64,000 nucleotides of DNA from Paracoccaceae bacterium (GCA_020832445.1 JAFIEO010000024.1:109929-173928), one strand, 5' to 3'; shown: positions 17,740-31,022, counted from the stretch's first letter. Program-made: numbers and translations. The notes: generated by a model not told the origin, from the letters alone.

Positions 17740-18027
17740 GGGCGCCATCATCGAGAGGGGGGGCGGCTTGTCAAGGGCGCGCTTGAAGGTGCGGGCGGGT
17801 GGCATGATCGTGGCACAGCAACCGCATATATGCCTGCAATTTCAGCGTCACTCATGCGTCATGGGCGGCAATACATGCCAAAACTGGAAATTTCTGACCG
17901 ATTTGCGTTGCGAAATTTGGCGCAAAATGTGAAACAACGCGCGCCGCAGTGGTTCGGGCAGCAATGCGCTGGCCTGAGCACTGCAATGATTTAGAATTCG
18001 AGTGCCAATCAGGAGTCGACCGAGCAG

Positions 18028-20319
18028 ATGGCAGAGCCTTCCGACCCGAACGCGCCCTGGGTGACCCCGGCGGGCATGATCACAGTGGCATTGACCGCCG
18101 CACTTTTCCTGTTTTTCCTTCAGTATTTGCCTGTTGTGCCCCGCGATGGGGCGGTGCAATGGGTCTGGGACTGGATCCCCAGCCTGCAAGTGCGCCTGTC
18201 CTTCTGGCTGGACGGGCTAAGCCTGATGTTTGCGCTGTTGATCACAGGGATCGGCACGCTGGTGATGCTGTATGCCGCGCGCTATCTTGCAGGGCATCCG
18301 CAATATAACCGCTTTGCGCTGTATTTGTTCAGCTTCATGCTGTCGATGCTGGGTCTTGTGCTGGCAGATAACCTGATTGCGTTGTTTGTGTTCTGGGAAC
18401 TGACGACCTTTACGTCCTATCTGTTGATCGGCTTTTCGCATACCGACCCCAAATCGCGCCGCAATGCGTTGCAGGCGCTGCTGCTGACAGCGGCGGGGGG
18501 GCTGGCGCTGCTGGCGGGCTTTATCCTGATCGGGATCACGCAAGGCACGTTCGAATTGTCGCAACTGAACGCGGCGGGCAGCATGGCAGAACACCCCATA
18601 TACCTGGGGATTCTGATTCTGGTCTTGCTGGGCGCGTTCACCAAATCGGCGCAGGTGCCGTTCCATTTCTGGTTGCCCAATGCCATGGCCGCACCCACGC
18701 CGGTATCTGCCTATCTGCATTCGGCCACGATGGTGAAGGCGGGTGTGTATTTGCTGGCGCGGATGCATCCCAGCCTGTCGGGCAGCGATGTGTGGGTTTA
18801 CACCCTTACAATTTTCGGGGCCGTCACGGCGGTGTTTGCGTCCTTTATGGCGCTGCGTCAGACCGACCTGAAACAGACGCTGGCCTATACCACGCTGATG
18901 GCACTGGGCACGCTGGTGATGTTTCTGGCCGGGTCTTCGGGCTATGCGATTACAGCGGCAATGACATTCCTGCTGGTGCATTCGCTGTATAAGGCAGGGT
19001 TGTTTCTGGTCATCGGGATTATCGACCATGAAACCGGCACGCGCGATGCCAATGTTCTGGGCGGGCTGGCACGGGCCATGCCGATCACGGCGGTTGCAGC
19101 CGGGTTGTCGGGGCTGGCGATGGCGGGCATTCCGCCGTTTCTGGGCTTTATTGCCAAGGAAGTGGCCTATGCCGGTGCGTTGACCATGGCGATCAGCTGG
19201 TTTGTGGTGATCATGGGAATGGCCGCATTCGCGCTGATGTTTGCCGTGGCGCTGATTGTCGCATGGAAGCCGTTTTTCGGCCCGCAAGGCGACTTGCCGC
19301 GCACGCCCCATGAAGGGCCATGGGCCATGGTTCTGGGTCCGATCACGCTGGCGGTCATTGGCCTGCTGGCGGGGCTGTTGCCCGGTGTCACGGCCTATTA
19401 TCTGGTGGAACCTGCGGTGGCTGCGGTCATGGGTGCGCCTGATGTAGGCGGGCGGCTGAAGCTGTGGGCGGGGTTCAACCTGCCGCTGCTGCTAAGTGTG
19501 CTGACATTCGCGCTGGGGTTTGTGCTTTATAAGGTGCATGCGCGCCTGCGTGCCATGCTGGCCGATATGGAAGCGCGCGCCATTGATATGGATGCAAGCT
19601 GGGATGTGTTTCTGGACCGTTTCATGGCCCTGGCCAAGGGCCAGACGCGCGTGATCCAGACAGGGGTTTTGCGCCATTATATGTTTGTGACATTCGCGGT
19701 TTTTGCGCTGTCCGTTCTGGTGACACTGATCTTGCGCCCTGCGGCGGCACCATTTCTGGATTTCACCGGTATCGGGTTTGTGGAATGGGGCATTGCTGCA
19801 TTGATCATTGCGGGCACAGTGCTGGTGGTTCTGACATCATCACGCATTGCGGCACTGGTGGGCTTGGGCGTTGTGGGGATTGGCGTTGCGTTGATCTTTA
19901 TTGCCTATTCCGCGCCTGATGTGGCGATCACGCAAATTCTGGTGGAATTGCTGGTGGTGGTGCTGCTGGCTGTGGCACTGCTGAAAATGCCGCATCTGGA
20001 CCGCACGGGAAAACAGACGCACCGCCCGTTTGATGCGGGGCTGGCGGTTCTGGTGGGCGGGGTCACGACATGGGTGTTGCTGCGCGTGACAAATGCGCCC
20101 TTCGACCGCCGCCTGACGGATTTCTTTGAGGCGTCATCCTGGACAGAGGCGTTCGGGCGCAACATCGTCAATGTCATTCTGGTGGATTTCCGCACGCTTG
20201 ACACCTTTGGCGAGATTGCGGTCGTGATTGTTGCCGCACTGGGGGCCTATGCACTGCTGAAAGGTGGGCAGAAAGCGCCGCCAGACGATACGCCGGACGC
20301 CACAAAGGAGGACCGCTGA
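18028..20319 (+). CDS. mrpA: Mrp-type Na+/H+ antiporter subunit A
   Basis: Largest membrane subunit (763 residues) of the multisubunit Mrp antiporter, which expels Na+ in exchange for H+. Residues about 1-500 are homologous to NuoL/NuoN-like antiporter modules; the core shows NLIALFVFWELTTFTSYLLIGF, FTKSAQVPFHFWLPNAMAAP and SAYLHSATMVKAGVYLL with the conserved Lys and Glu. The C-terminal part contains further helices (DUF4040 and MrpE-like region: GLGVVGIGVALIFIAYSAPDVAITQILVE). The stop overlaps the mrpB start (TGATG). First of seven overlapping genes. Confidence 0.93.
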   Translation: MAEPSDPNAPWVTPAGMITVALTAALFLFFLQYLPVVPRDGAVQWVWDWIPSLQVRLSFWLDGLSLMFALLITGIGTLVMLYAARYLAGHPQYNRFALYLFSFMLSMLGLVLADNLIALFVFWELTTFTSYLLIGFSHTDPKSRRNALQALLLTAAGGLALLAGFILIGITQGTFELSQLNAAGSMAEHPIYLGILILVLLGAFTKSAQVPFHFWLPNAMAAPTPVSAYLHSATMVKAGVYLLARMHPSLSGSDVWVYTLTIFGAVTAVFASFMALRQTDLKQTLAYTTLMALGTLVMFLAGSSGYAITAAMTFLLVHSLYKAGLFLVIGIIDHETGTRDANVLGGLARAMPITAVAAGLSGLAMAGIPPFLGFIAKEVAYAGALTMAISWFVVIMGMAAFALMFAVALIVAWKPFFGPQGDLPRTPHEGPWAMVLGPITLAVIGLLAGLLPGVTAYYLVEPAVAAVMGAPDVGGRLKLWAGFNLPLLLSVLTFALGFVLYKVHARLRAMLADMEARAIDMDASWDVFLDRFMALAKGQTRVIQTGVLRHYMFVTFAVFALSVLVTLILRPAAAPFLDFTGIGFVEWGIAALIIAGTVLVVLTSSRIAALVGLGVVGIGVALIFIAYSAPDVAITQILVELLVVVLLAVALLKMPHLDRTGKQTHRPFDAGLAVLVGGVTTWVLLRVTNAPFDRRLTDFFEASSWTEAFGRNIVNVILVDFRTLDTFGEIAVVIVAALGAYALLKGGQKAPPDDTPDATKEDR

Positions 20320-20741
20320 TGAACTCCATCATCTTTACCGCCGGGGCGCGTATTCTGGTGGCACTGCTGTTTGTCTTTTCGCTGTTCATGCTGCTGCGCG
20401 GCCATCACCTGCCCGGTGGCGGGTTTATCGGCGGGCTTCTGGGGGCGGTGGCGTTTATCGTCTATTCGCTGGCCTGCGGTCCTGCCGAGGCAAAATCCGC
20501 GCTGCGCGCAAGCCCCGAAGGGATTGCCGCCGTGGGCTTGGGTATTGCGCTGGTGGCTGGGCTGGTTGCGTTTTTCTTTGGCGATCCGTTCTTCACCGGC
20601 CAGTGGTACTGGGTGGGGGGCGACAGCTACGAGACGTCGATCTTCTCGCTTAATACGGTTCTGGTGTTCGACATCGGGGTGTATCTGGTGGTGTTGGGGT
20701 CCATCCTGTCAATCGCCTATGCCTTTGAAGAGGAGACCTGA
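20319..20741 (+). CDS. mrpB: Mrp-type Na+/H+ antiporter subunit B
   Basis: A 140-residue integral membrane subunit with four hydrophobic segments. It includes LLRGHHLPGGGFIGGLLGAVAFIVY, the strongly conserved MrpB motif, and TVLVFDIGVYLVVLGSILSIAYAFEEE at the end. The start overlaps the mrpA stop by one base and the next gene begins 3 bases after its stop. Confidence 0.94.
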   Translation: MNSIIFTAGARILVALLFVFSLFMLLRGHHLPGGGFIGGLLGAVAFIVYSLACGPAEAKSALRASPEGIAAVGLGIALVAGLVAFFFGDPFFTGQWYWVGGDSYETSIFSLNTVLVFDIGVYLVVLGSILSIAYAFEEET

Positions 20742-20744
20742 GCC

Positions 20745-21116
20745 ATGGAAGCACTGACTGCCCTTGTTGTCGGCGTGCTGGTCGCCGCTTCGGTCTATCT
20801 GATGCTGGCACGCAATTTCATGCGCTTTCTGTTCGGGCTGATCTTGCTGTCGAACGCGGCCAATCTGGTGATTTTCGCATCAGGGCGCATGACAAAAGGC
20901 GCGCCCGCGCTGGTGCCTTACGGGGCCGATACCCCCGCTGGTGTGGTGGGCAATGCCCTGCCGCAGGCGCTGGTTCTGACCGCTATTGTTATTGGCTTCG
21001 GGCTGCTGGCCTTCACGCTTGCGCTGGCCTTTGAAACCTATCGCCGGTTGCGCACCATGGATACTGACAAGATGCGTGTTGCCGAACCCAAAGACGCCGA
21101 CGAGGACAAGAAATGA
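20745..21116 (+). CDS. mrpC: Mrp-type Na+/H+ antiporter subunit C
   Basis: A 123-residue NuoK-like subunit with three membrane helices: LVVGVLVAASVYLMLARNFMRFLFGLILLSNAANLVIF, then PQALVLTAIVIGFGLLAFTLALAFETYRRL, both standard MrpC/NuoK motifs. The C-terminal tail is short, charged and cytoplasmic (DADEDKK). Its stop overlaps the mrpD ATG (ATGA). Confidence 0.94.
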   Translation: MEALTALVVGVLVAASVYLMLARNFMRFLFGLILLSNAANLVIFASGRMTKGAPALVPYGADTPAGVVGNALPQALVLTAIVIGFGLLAFTLALAFETYRRLRTMDTDKMRVAEPKDADEDKK

Positions 21117-22615
21117 CAAGCTGGCTTCTGGTCATGCCCATCGCCGTTCCCTTTGCAACGGCGGTTCTGGCCTATCTTATGCGCCGCGCCCCCGCCGGGC
21201 GGTGGATTTCGCTGACAGGGTCCGTCCTGTCGCTGGTTGCATCCATCGCATTGCTGATGGCGGTGCTGGATGAGGGGGTGATTGCCGCGCAGATGTCCAA
21301 CTGGGACGCGCCTTTCGGCATTACGCTGGTGGCGGATTACTTGGGCGTTGTGATGGTTGTCATCACGGCGATCACCGGCCTTGCGACCGCGATTTATGCG
21401 CTGGGTGAAATTCCCGAACGGCTGGAACGGTTGGGCTATCACGCGCTGTTTCAAACCCTGATTGCGGGTGTGACAGGCGCGTTTCTGACGGGCGATCTGT
21501 TCAACCTGTATGTCTGGTTCGAGGTGATGCTGATTTCATCCTTCGGGCTGCTGGTTCTGGGTGGCACGCGCGAACAGCTTGATGCGGGCATCAAATATGT
21601 GGCGCTGAACCTTGTCTCGACGCTGATTTTCCTGTCGGGCATAGGGTTGCTGTATGGGGTGACCGGCACGCTGAACATGGCCGATCTGCGCGATGCGGTG
21701 GCCAATTCCGAAGACCAGACATTGATCACCGTGATCGCCATGATGTTCATGGTGGGGTTCGGGGTGAAGGCAGGGGTATTCCCGCTGTTCTTCTGGTTGC
21801 CCGCGTCCTATCACACCCCGTCATTCGCGGTGTCCGCCGTATTTGCAGGCCTGCTGACCAAAGTGGGCGTTTATGCGATGATGCGCATGTTCACGCTGGT
21901 GTTTGTGGGCGATATCGGCTTCACGCATGAAATCCTGATATGGGTGTCGCTGGCCACCATGCTGACAGGGGTTCTGGGGGCCGCCGCGCAGACAGATTTC
22001 CGCAAGATCCTGTCGTTTCACATCATCAGCCAGATCGGTTACATGACGCTGGGACTGGCACTATATACGCCGCTGGCGCTGATGGGGGGGGTGTTCTATC
22101 TGGTGCACCACATCATCGTGAAAGCGAACCTGTTTCTGGTGTCGGGTGTCGCCTATAAGCTGACAGGGTCCACCGACCTGAACCGCATTGGCGGGCTTTA
22201 CAAATCCTCGCCGTTTCTGGCGGCGCTGTTTATCGTGCCCGCATTCTCGCTGGCAGGGTTTCCGCCGCTATCGGGGTTCTGGGCAAAATACCTGATCGTC
22301 AAAGCCTCGATCGAGCTGGAAATGTGGTTTGTGGCCTTCATCGCGCTGTTCGTGGGGTTGCTGACCATCTTTTCGATGACAAAAATCTGGGGCATGGCGT
22401 TCTGGAAACCGCATCCTGACGGGATCGAGCCTGTTCCGACCCGCGTGCCTGCGCATATCCGGCTGCCGATGATGCTGCCTATTATCGGGCTTGCGACAAT
22501 GACGGTTCTGATCGGGCTGTTTCCCGAACCCTTCGTGCAATTTGCCGAAACGGCGGCGGCGCAGTTGCTGGACCCAAGCGATTATGTCACCACAGTTCTG
22601 GGGGCGCAAAGATGA
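21113..22615 (+). CDS. mrpD: Mrp-type Na+/H+ antiporter subunit D
   Basis: A 500-residue NuoN/NuoM-like antiporter subunit with about fourteen helices. Signature stretches are DLFNLYVWFEVMLISSFGLLVLG, MFMVGFGVKAGVFPLFFWLPASYHTP and FRKILSFHIISQIGYMTLGLALY; the lysine in GVKAG and the glutamate in WFEVM are the expected proton-path residues. Overlaps mrpC and mrpE by 4 bases each. Confidence 0.95.
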   Translation: MTSWLLVMPIAVPFATAVLAYLMRRAPAGRWISLTGSVLSLVASIALLMAVLDEGVIAAQMSNWDAPFGITLVADYLGVVMVVITAITGLATAIYALGEIPERLERLGYHALFQTLIAGVTGAFLTGDLFNLYVWFEVMLISSFGLLVLGGTREQLDAGIKYVALNLVSTLIFLSGIGLLYGVTGTLNMADLRDAVANSEDQTLITVIAMMFMVGFGVKAGVFPLFFWLPASYHTPSFAVSAVFAGLLTKVGVYAMMRMFTLVFVGDIGFTHEILIWVSLATMLTGVLGAAAQTDFRKILSFHIISQIGYMTLGLALYTPLALMGGVFYLVHHIIVKANLFLVSGVAYKLTGSTDLNRIGGLYKSSPFLAALFIVPAFSLAGFPPLSGFWAKYLIVKASIELEMWFVAFIALFVGLLTIFSMTKIWGMAFWKPHPDGIEPVPTRVPAHIRLPMMLPIIGLATMTVLIGLFPEPFVQFAETAAAQLLDPSDYVTTVLGAQR

Positions 22616-23091
22616 ACGGTTTTCTGATAAACCTGCTGCTGGCCTTTGCATGGGCCGCGATGACGGGGTCTTTTGGACTGGGAACGCTGGCCACGGGTGC
22701 AGTGCTGGGCTTTTTCGCGCTGTGGCTGTCCGCGCCGTTGACGGGCATTGACCGGCTGTATTTCCTGCGCAGCTACCGTGTGGTGCGGCTGGCGCTGTAT
22801 TTCTTCTGGGAATTGCTGCTGTCATCGGTGCGCGTGGCATGGGATGTTGTCCGTCCGTTTCCCAAGAACAAGCCTGCCATCATTGAAGTGCCGTTAAGCG
22901 TGAAATCCGATATCGAGATTTTGCTGGTCACGAACCTGATCTCGCTGACGCCGGGCACGCTAAGTCTGGATGTCACGCAAGACCGCAGCACCCTTTTGGT
23001 GCACGCAATGTTTGCAGATGATCCCGACGCGCTGGTGGCCGAGTTGAAAAACGGCATGGAACGTATGGTCGCGGAGGTGTTTGAGAAATGA
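22612..23091 (+). CDS. mrpE: Mrp-type Na+/H+ antiporter subunit E
   Basis: A 159-residue subunit with two or three N-terminal helices and a soluble C-terminal domain. VVRLALYFFWELLLSSVRVAWDVVRP and LLVTNLISLTPGTLSLDVTQDRSTLLVHAMFADDP are the conserved MrpE blocks. It overlaps both neighbours by 4 bases (ATGA junctions), so its level is set by translational coupling. Confidence 0.93.
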   Translation: MNGFLINLLLAFAWAAMTGSFGLGTLATGAVLGFFALWLSAPLTGIDRLYFLRSYRVVRLALYFFWELLLSSVRVAWDVVRPFPKNKPAIIEVPLSVKSDIEILLVTNLISLTPGTLSLDVTQDRSTLLVHAMFADDPDALVAELKNGMERMVAEVFEK

Positions 23092-23423
23092 GTGCCGCTG
23101 ATTTTCTTGACCTGTCAATCCAGATCGGCCTTGGCCTGATCCTGCTGGGGCTTGCCGTGGCCTTCATACGGCTGGCGGTTGGCCCGACACTGGCGGACCG
23201 CGTGGTTGCGCTGGATATGATGAACATCACCATCATCGCGTTTTGTGGCCTTTATGCCATCGCCATTGAAGACCCGTCGCTGCTGGACGTGGCGATTGTG
23301 GTGGCATTGGTTGGCTTTCTGGCAACGGTGGCGCTGGCGCGCTATGCAGAGCGTTATTTTGACCGCGAAAAGAAATCGCCCGAACCCGATGCAGATAAAC
23401 CAAAAGGGGGCGGCGATGATTGA
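23088..23423 (+). CDS. mrpF: Mrp-type Na+/H+ antiporter subunit F
   Basis: A 111-residue subunit with three helices (GLGLILLGLAVAFIRLAVGPTLADRVVALDMMNI is the MrpF block) and an unusually long charged C-terminal tail (about 20 residues rich in K, E, D and P). The gene overlaps mrpG by 8 bases. Confidence 0.92.
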   Translation: MSAADFLDLSIQIGLGLILLGLAVAFIRLAVGPTLADRVVALDMMNITIIAFCGLYAIAIEDPSLLDVAIVVALVGFLATVALARYAERYFDREKKSPEPDADKPKGGGDD

Positions 23424-23718
23424 TATTCTGAAAGCACTTCTTATTCTGGGCGGCGGCGCGTTTGTGCTGATCGCGGCCATTGGAATTGTGCGCCTGCCTG
23501 ATTTGCTGACGCGGATGCATGCATCGACCAAGGCGGGCACGTTGGGAAGTTTGCTGATACTGGTCGCGCTGGCGTTTGATATTGGGACCGTGTCGGGTAC
23601 CAGCAAGGTGCTGGCGACAGTGTTCTTTTTGTTGCTGACTGCGCCCATTGCCGCGCATATGATTGGCAGGGCCTATGCACGAACCAGCGTCAAGGATGAC
23701 AAACCCGCCAAGGAATAA
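23416..23718 (+). CDS. mrpG: Mrp-type Na+/H+ antiporter subunit G
   Basis: A 100-residue last subunit with three helices; LPDLLTRMHASTKAGTLGSLLI is the MrpG signature. The start at 23416 was chosen because it gives the family N-terminus (MIDILKALLILGGG) with GGGGGCGG just upstream and an 8-base overlap with mrpF; a longer in-frame start at 23245 runs within mrpF. A hairpin CCGCCGC/GCGGCGG at 23721-23740 follows the stop but lacks a T-run. The complete set A-G shows a full-size complex giving sodium efflux and pH homeostasis. Confidence 0.93.
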   Translation: MIDILKALLILGGGAFVLIAAIGIVRLPDLLTRMHASTKAGTLGSLLILVALAFDIGTVSGTSKVLATVFFLLLTAPIAAHMIGRAYARTSVKDDKPAKE

Positions 23719-23945
23719 CACCGCCGCGCTATTGCGGCGGGCAGGATATTCCTGACATTAACGAATTGATTAACCATCAGGGGAATGGTCTGGCCGCAGG
23801 ACGGACAGACTTGCGGTGCCGCGCGCTGTGCGCGCCGTATCATTGTGATTTGAAAATGCGGTATTTTCAAATGAAAGCGGGGACGCACCGGCGCGCAGCC
23901 GACACGTCCCCGTCGCCAGTGCGAAAGGGAAAGAGGGCGGTGCCC

Positions 23946-26078
23946 TCAGTCCTCGGTTTTTTCGGCTGCAAGCTCTTCGCCGGTCGCCTGATCAACCATT
24001 TTCATGGCCAGACGCACCTTGCCACGATCATCAAAGCCCAACAGCTTGACCTTCACTTCCTGACCTTCCTTCAGCACGTCTGACGGATGGTTCAGGCGGC
24101 GGTTTTCGATCTGGCTGACATGCACCAGTCCGTCGCGCTTGCCAAAGAAGTTCACGAACGCGCCAAAATCCACCAGTTTGACAACCTTGCCGGTATAGAT
24201 CTTGCCGACTTCGGGTTCTGCCACGATGGAATAGATCATGTCATACGCCGCCTTGATGGCTGCCTGATCATTGGACGCGATCTTGATGATGCCATCATCA
24301 TTGATGTCGACCTTCGCGCCCGATGTTTCCACGATCTCGCGGATGACCTTGCCGCCGGACCCGATCACTTCACGGATTTTGTCGGTCGGAACCTGCATGG
24401 TTTCAATCTTGGGGGCATACTGGCTGAAGCTGTTTGCTTCGGTCAGCGATTTCGACATTTCGCCCAGGATGTGCATGCGCCCGTCCTTGGCTTGTGCCAG
24501 GGCCTGTTCCATGATTTCAAACGTGATACCGGCAACCTTGATATCCATCTGCAAGCTGGTGATGCCCGCATCGGTGCCTGCAACCTTGAAATCCATATCG
24601 CCAAGGTGATCTTCATCACCCAGAATATCGGTCAGAACAGCAAACTTGCCGTCATCTTCCAAAATCAGACCCATGGCAACACCGGCAACCGGTGCTTTCA
24701 GTGGCACACCTGCATCCATCATCGCCAGTGACCCGCCACAGACTGTGGCCATCGAACTGGACCCGTTGGATTCCGTGATCTCGGACACGATGCGGATGGT
24801 ATAGGGGAAGTCGGTGGCCGCAGGCAACACGGCTTGCAACGCGCGCCATGCCAGTTTGCCATGTCCCACTTCACGACGGCCAGGAGGGCCGAAACGCCCC
24901 ACTTCGCCAACCGAATAGGGGGGGAAGTTGTAGTGCAGCAGGAAGCTTGACTTGCTGGTGCCGGTCAATGCGTCGATGAACTGTTCATCATCGCCGGTGC
25001 CCAATGTGGTGACGCACAATGCCTGTGTTTCACCGCGTGTGAACAGCGCAGACCCGTGCGTGCGCGGCAGCAACCCTGTTTCCGAAACGATCTGGCGCAC
25101 GGTCTTGGTGTCACGCCCGTCAACGCGCGGCTCGCCATTGATGATTGCGCCACGCAGGATTGACGATTCCAGATTCTTCAGCGCGGAACCAAGGTTTTCA
25201 TCTGCAAGCTGCTCTTCACTAAGTGCGGCCTTGATGGTGTCGCGCGCAGCCGAAATTGCGGCCACACGTTCTTGCTTGTCGCGCAAGCCGAACGCGGCAC
25301 GCATCTGTGCCTCGCCCGCCGCTTTGACTGCGGCATACAGGTCGGCATAATCGGGTGCCTGAAAATCAAACGCTTCTTTTGCCGCATCTTCAGCAAGGTC
25401 GATGATCAGATCAAGAACCGGCTGATAGCTTTCATGGGCAAATTTCACGGCCCCCAGCATTTCTGCCTCGGACAATTCATAAGCTTCGGATTCAACCATC
25501 ATCACGGCGTCTTTGGTGCCTGCAACAATCAGGTCAAGGCGCTGTTCGGGGTTCTCGCGCAGCTTTTCCATGTCCTGACATTCGGGGTTCAGAACATATT
25601 CGCCGTTTGAGAAGCCAACGCGCGCGGCCGCAATCGGCCCCATGAACGGCACACCCGAAATTGTCAGCGCCGCAGACGCCGCAATCATTGCCACGACATC
25701 GGGTTCATTGACCAGATCATGTGACAGCACGGTGCAGATGACCAGAACTTCATTCTTGAAGCCATCGACGAAAAGCGGGCGAATGGGTCGGTCAATCAGC
25801 CGCGATGTCAGCGTTTCCTTGTCCGAAGGGCGTGCTTCGCGCTTCAGGAAACCGCCGGGAACCTTGCCGGCCGCGTAATATTTTTCGACATAATGCACGG
25901 TCAGCGGAAAGAAGTCCTGACCGGGTTTCGCCTGTTTGGCGAAGGTGACATTTGCCATGACACTGGTTTCGCCCAGCGTGGCAATGACTGACCCATCGGC
26001 CTGACGGGCAATCTTGCCTGTTTCCAGTGTCAGCGTTTCTTCGCCCCACTGGATGGATTTTTTAGTGATATTGAACAT
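23946..26078 (-). CDS. pnp: polyribonucleotide nucleotidyltransferase (PNPase)
   Basis: Phosphorolytic 3'-5' exoribonuclease of 710 residues acting in RNA decay. Two RNase PH domains are present: the first with [25 protein letters not shown] and [25 protein letters not shown], the second with [37 protein letters not shown] and the catalytic-loop region [27 protein letters not shown] domain ([20 protein letters not shown]) and an S1 domain ([26 protein letters not shown]) follow. GAGG lies upstream of the ATG. The usual rpsO partner is not directly upstream; a 515-base intergenic region and divergent katG occupy that position. Confidence 0.96.
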   Translation of the reverse strand: MFNITKKSIQWGEETLTLETGKIARQADGSVIATLGETSVMANVTFAKQAKPGQDFFPLTVHYVEKYYAAGKVPGGFLKREARPSDKETLTSRLIDRPIRPLFVDGFKNEVLVICTVLSHDLVNEPDVVAMIAASAALTISGVPFMGPIAAARVGFSNGEYVLNPECQDMEKLRENPEQRLDLIVAGTKDAVMMVESEAYELSEAEMLGAVKFAHESYQPVLDLIIDLAEDAAKEAFDFQAPDYADLYAAVKAAGEAQMRAAFGLRDKQERVAAISAARDTIKAALSEEQLADENLGSALKNLESSILRGAIINGEPRVDGRDTKTVRQIVSETGLLPRTHGSALFTRGETQALCVTTLGTGDDEQFIDALTGTSKSSFLLHYNFPPYSVGEVGRFGPPGRREVGHGKLAWRALQAVLPAATDFPYTIRIVSEITESNGSSSMATVCGGSLAMMDAGVPLKAPVAGVAMGLILEDDGKFAVLTDILGDEDHLGDMDFKVAGTDAGITSLQMDIKVAGITFEIMEQALAQAKDGRMHILGEMSKSLTEANSFSQYAPKIETMQVPTDKIREVIGSGGKVIREIVETSGAKVDINDDGIIKIASNDQAAIKAAYDMIYSIVAEPEVGKIYTGKVVKLVDFGAFVNFFGKRDGLVHVSQIENRRLNHPSDVLKEGQEVKVKLLGFDDRGKVRLAMKMVDQATGEELAAEKTED

Positions 26079-28765
<2,687 letters not shown>

Positions 28766-28810
28766 GCTGAAAAACCGGATGCGCGGCCACACCGGCCGCC
28801 GCATTCCCCC

Positions 28811-28844
28811 GCCCGCGCAGCCAAATGCTGCGCGGGCTTTTTTT
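28811..28844 (+). terminator. rho-independent terminator of katG
   Basis: The stem GCCCGCGCAG/CTGCGCGGGC (10 bp) with loop CCAAATG is followed by seven T. It lies 46 bases after the katG stop. Confidence 0.92.
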
Positions 28845-28974
28845 ATGCGGCAGGCAGGAATATGCCCGTGTGCGGGCAGGACCGCGCCGCACGGAACCAG
28901 TGATATGACCAGACGTTGACTCTTGCACGCGCCGCTGTTCGCCTGACGCAATGCGCATTGCAGGATAACATCAG

Positions 28975-30792
28975 ATGACCACGCCCCAGTTCCTGATATT
29001 CGCCATACTGGCAGCGACCGTGGCGCTTTTCATGTGGGGCCGGTTGCGACATGACCTTGTCGCCCTTTGCGCGCTGCTTGCCTGTGTGATTGCGGGGCTG
29101 GTATCTGCGCCGGATGCGTTTGCGGGGTTTGGCCATCCTGCGGTCATCACAGTGGCCTGTATCCTGATCCTTAGCCACGGGTTGCAAAACACGGGCGCGG
29201 TGGACTGGCTGGCGCGCAGTGTGCTTCCGCGCGATGCGGGCCGCGCAGCCAGCATGGCTGCGCTGATCGGGCTGGGCGCAGTGCTGTCGGGGTTCATGAA
29301 CAATGTGGGCGCGATGGCGCTGCTGATGCCTGTGGCGGTGCAACTGTCGGGCCGGTTGAACCTGACGGCAGGTCAGGTGCTGATGCCGTTGGCCTTTGGC
29401 ACCATATTGGGGGGCATGACCACGCTGGTGGGCACGCCACCAAATCTGATTGTATCAGGCTACAGGGCACAGACCGGGCAGGGCGCGTTCGGCATGTTTG
29501 ATTTCGCGCCTGTGGGGGTGGCAGTCGCTGTGCTGGGTGTGGCGTTTGTTGCCCTTGTCGGCTGGCGACTGGTGCCTGCGCGCAAGGCCGCAGGTGCCGG
29601 ACGGTTTGAAACCGGCCCTTATTTTTCCGAAATTCGCGTGCCGGAAAAAAGCAAGGCCGCAGGCATGACGCTGCGCGCTTTTGAAAATGCGATTGATGAC
29701 GGCCGCGCGCAGGTCGCGGGCCTTGTGCGCAATGATGTGCGCTTGATCGCCCCCAATAGGGGCCGCCACATTCATGCAGGTGACATTCTGGTGCTGGAAG
29801 CGGATGTCGGCACATTGACCAAGGCCCTTGGCGCATTTGACATGGTGCTGGAAGAACAAGACGATGCGGCCCGCAAGACGACCACCCCACGCGACGACCC
29901 TGCTACGAAAAAGGAAAAGGACGCGACCCGCGATGGCGATATTGTGACGCGCGAAGTGGCGGTATTGCCGGGGTCACATATTGTTGGCAGATCAGCCAGC
30001 GATCTGCACCTGCGTGCCCGCTATGGGCTGAACCTGCTGGCCGTGTCGCGCGGACATACCCCGCAGCAAAAGCGCCTGCGCGATGTGGCGCTACAATCGG
30101 GCGATCTGGTGTTGCTGCAAGGTCCGGCCGATGCGATGGCGGGTTTCATTCATGACGCGGGCTGTGTGCCATTGGGGGCGCGTGACCTGCGCATTCCCGA
30201 CAAGCGCAAGGCGGTCCTTGCAGCGGCCATCTTGCTGGGTGCTGTATTGCTTGTCAGCTTCGGGGTATTATCGGCCGCCATTGCGTTTCTGTCGGCGGTG
30301 GTGGTGTCGATGCTGGTGCGCACGATCCCGCCACGGCAGGTCTATACCGCGATTGGCTGGCCGGTGATTGTGCTTCTGGGCGCGCTTATTCCGGTTGCAG
30401 GGGCCATGCAGGTCACAGGTGCGGCAGATGTGCTTGCGGTGTTTCTGGTGCGGACCATTGCGCAGGAAAACGCCATCGCGGCCCTCGCGGTGGTGCTGGC
30501 AATCACGATGTTCCTGTCCGACCTGATGAACAACGCTGCGACTGCGGCGGTTCTCAGCCCCGTTGCGCTGGGTATCGCGGGCGCGCTTGGGGTCAATCCC
30601 GACAGCTTCCTGATGGCGGTGGCCATCGGGGCATCCTGTGCGTTCCTGACGCCCATAGGGCACCAGAACAACACGCTGATCCTTGGCCCCGGCGGGTTTC
30701 GGTTCGGCGATTATTGGCGTCTGGGCCTGCCGCTGGAAATGCTGGTAGTGGCGGTCAGCATACCGATGCTGCTATGGGTCTGGCCATTATAA
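28975..30792 (+). CDS. SLC13-type permease with two TrkA-C domains
   Basis: A 605-residue transporter of the divalent anion:Na+ symporter family. The N-terminal membrane half (about 1-195) contains FMNNVGAMALLMP and VGTPPNLIVSGYR; the C-terminal half (about 400-605) repeats the pattern in DLMNNAATAAVLSP and GHQNNTLILGPGGF. Between them lie two RCK_C/TrkA-C regulatory domains (about 205-285 and 310-395), the second with PGSHIVGRSASDLHLRARYGLNLLAVSRG. Such proteins import sulfate, dicarboxylates or similar anions, with the TrkA-C pair likely sensing a nucleotide or ligand. Substrate not determinable. It stands alone between katG and a repeat. Confidence 0.9.
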   Translation: MTTPQFLIFAILAATVALFMWGRLRHDLVALCALLACVIAGLVSAPDAFAGFGHPAVITVACILILSHGLQNTGAVDWLARSVLPRDAGRAASMAALIGLGAVLSGFMNNVGAMALLMPVAVQLSGRLNLTAGQVLMPLAFGTILGGMTTLVGTPPNLIVSGYRAQTGQGAFGMFDFAPVGVAVAVLGVAFVALVGWRLVPARKAAGAGRFETGPYFSEIRVPEKSKAAGMTLRAFENAIDDGRAQVAGLVRNDVRLIAPNRGRHIHAGDILVLEADVGTLTKALGAFDMVLEEQDDAARKTTTPRDDPATKKEKDATRDGDIVTREVAVLPGSHIVGRSASDLHLRARYGLNLLAVSRGHTPQQKRLRDVALQSGDLVLLQGPADAMAGFIHDAGCVPLGARDLRIPDKRKAVLAAAILLGAVLLVSFGVLSAAIAFLSAVVVSMLVRTIPPRQVYTAIGWPVIVLLGALIPVAGAMQVTGAADVLAVFLVRTIAQENAIAALAVVLAITMFLSDLMNNAATAAVLSPVALGIAGALGVNPDSFLMAVAIGASCAFLTPIGHQNNTLILGPGGFRFGDYWRLGLPLEMLVVAVSIPMLLWVWPL

Positions 30793-30836
30793 CGAGATCA
30801 GATTGAAACGGCGCGTTTTGGACTTTTGCGCTCATT

Positions 30837-31022
30837 GGAAATGCCCAAGGCCCGGAGCAAAGGCCGCAGGTGGCCCACGCCATAGGTCTGGCCGTCCCGC
30901 GGCCTGCCGAATTGGCCAGCGACACGCCAGGCCATTTAACTAAGGGGTATGGAGCATGCATAAACTGCGCGTCTCAAATGTCGGATCGGCAGACCCCGGC
31001 CCGCCGCTGGCGCGGGCTTTAT
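30837..31022 (+). repeat. 185-base dispersed element, copy B
   Basis: Best-matched partner of copy A in the opposite orientation. Similarity may extend about 30 bases further left (GATTGAAACGGCGCGTTTTG). Arms at 30885-30910 and 30986-31006 are largely complementary across about 75 bases. It lies in the 391-base gap between the SLC13 gene and the DUF1127 gene; the rest of the gap holds a terminator and no other recognisable feature. Confidence 0.75.
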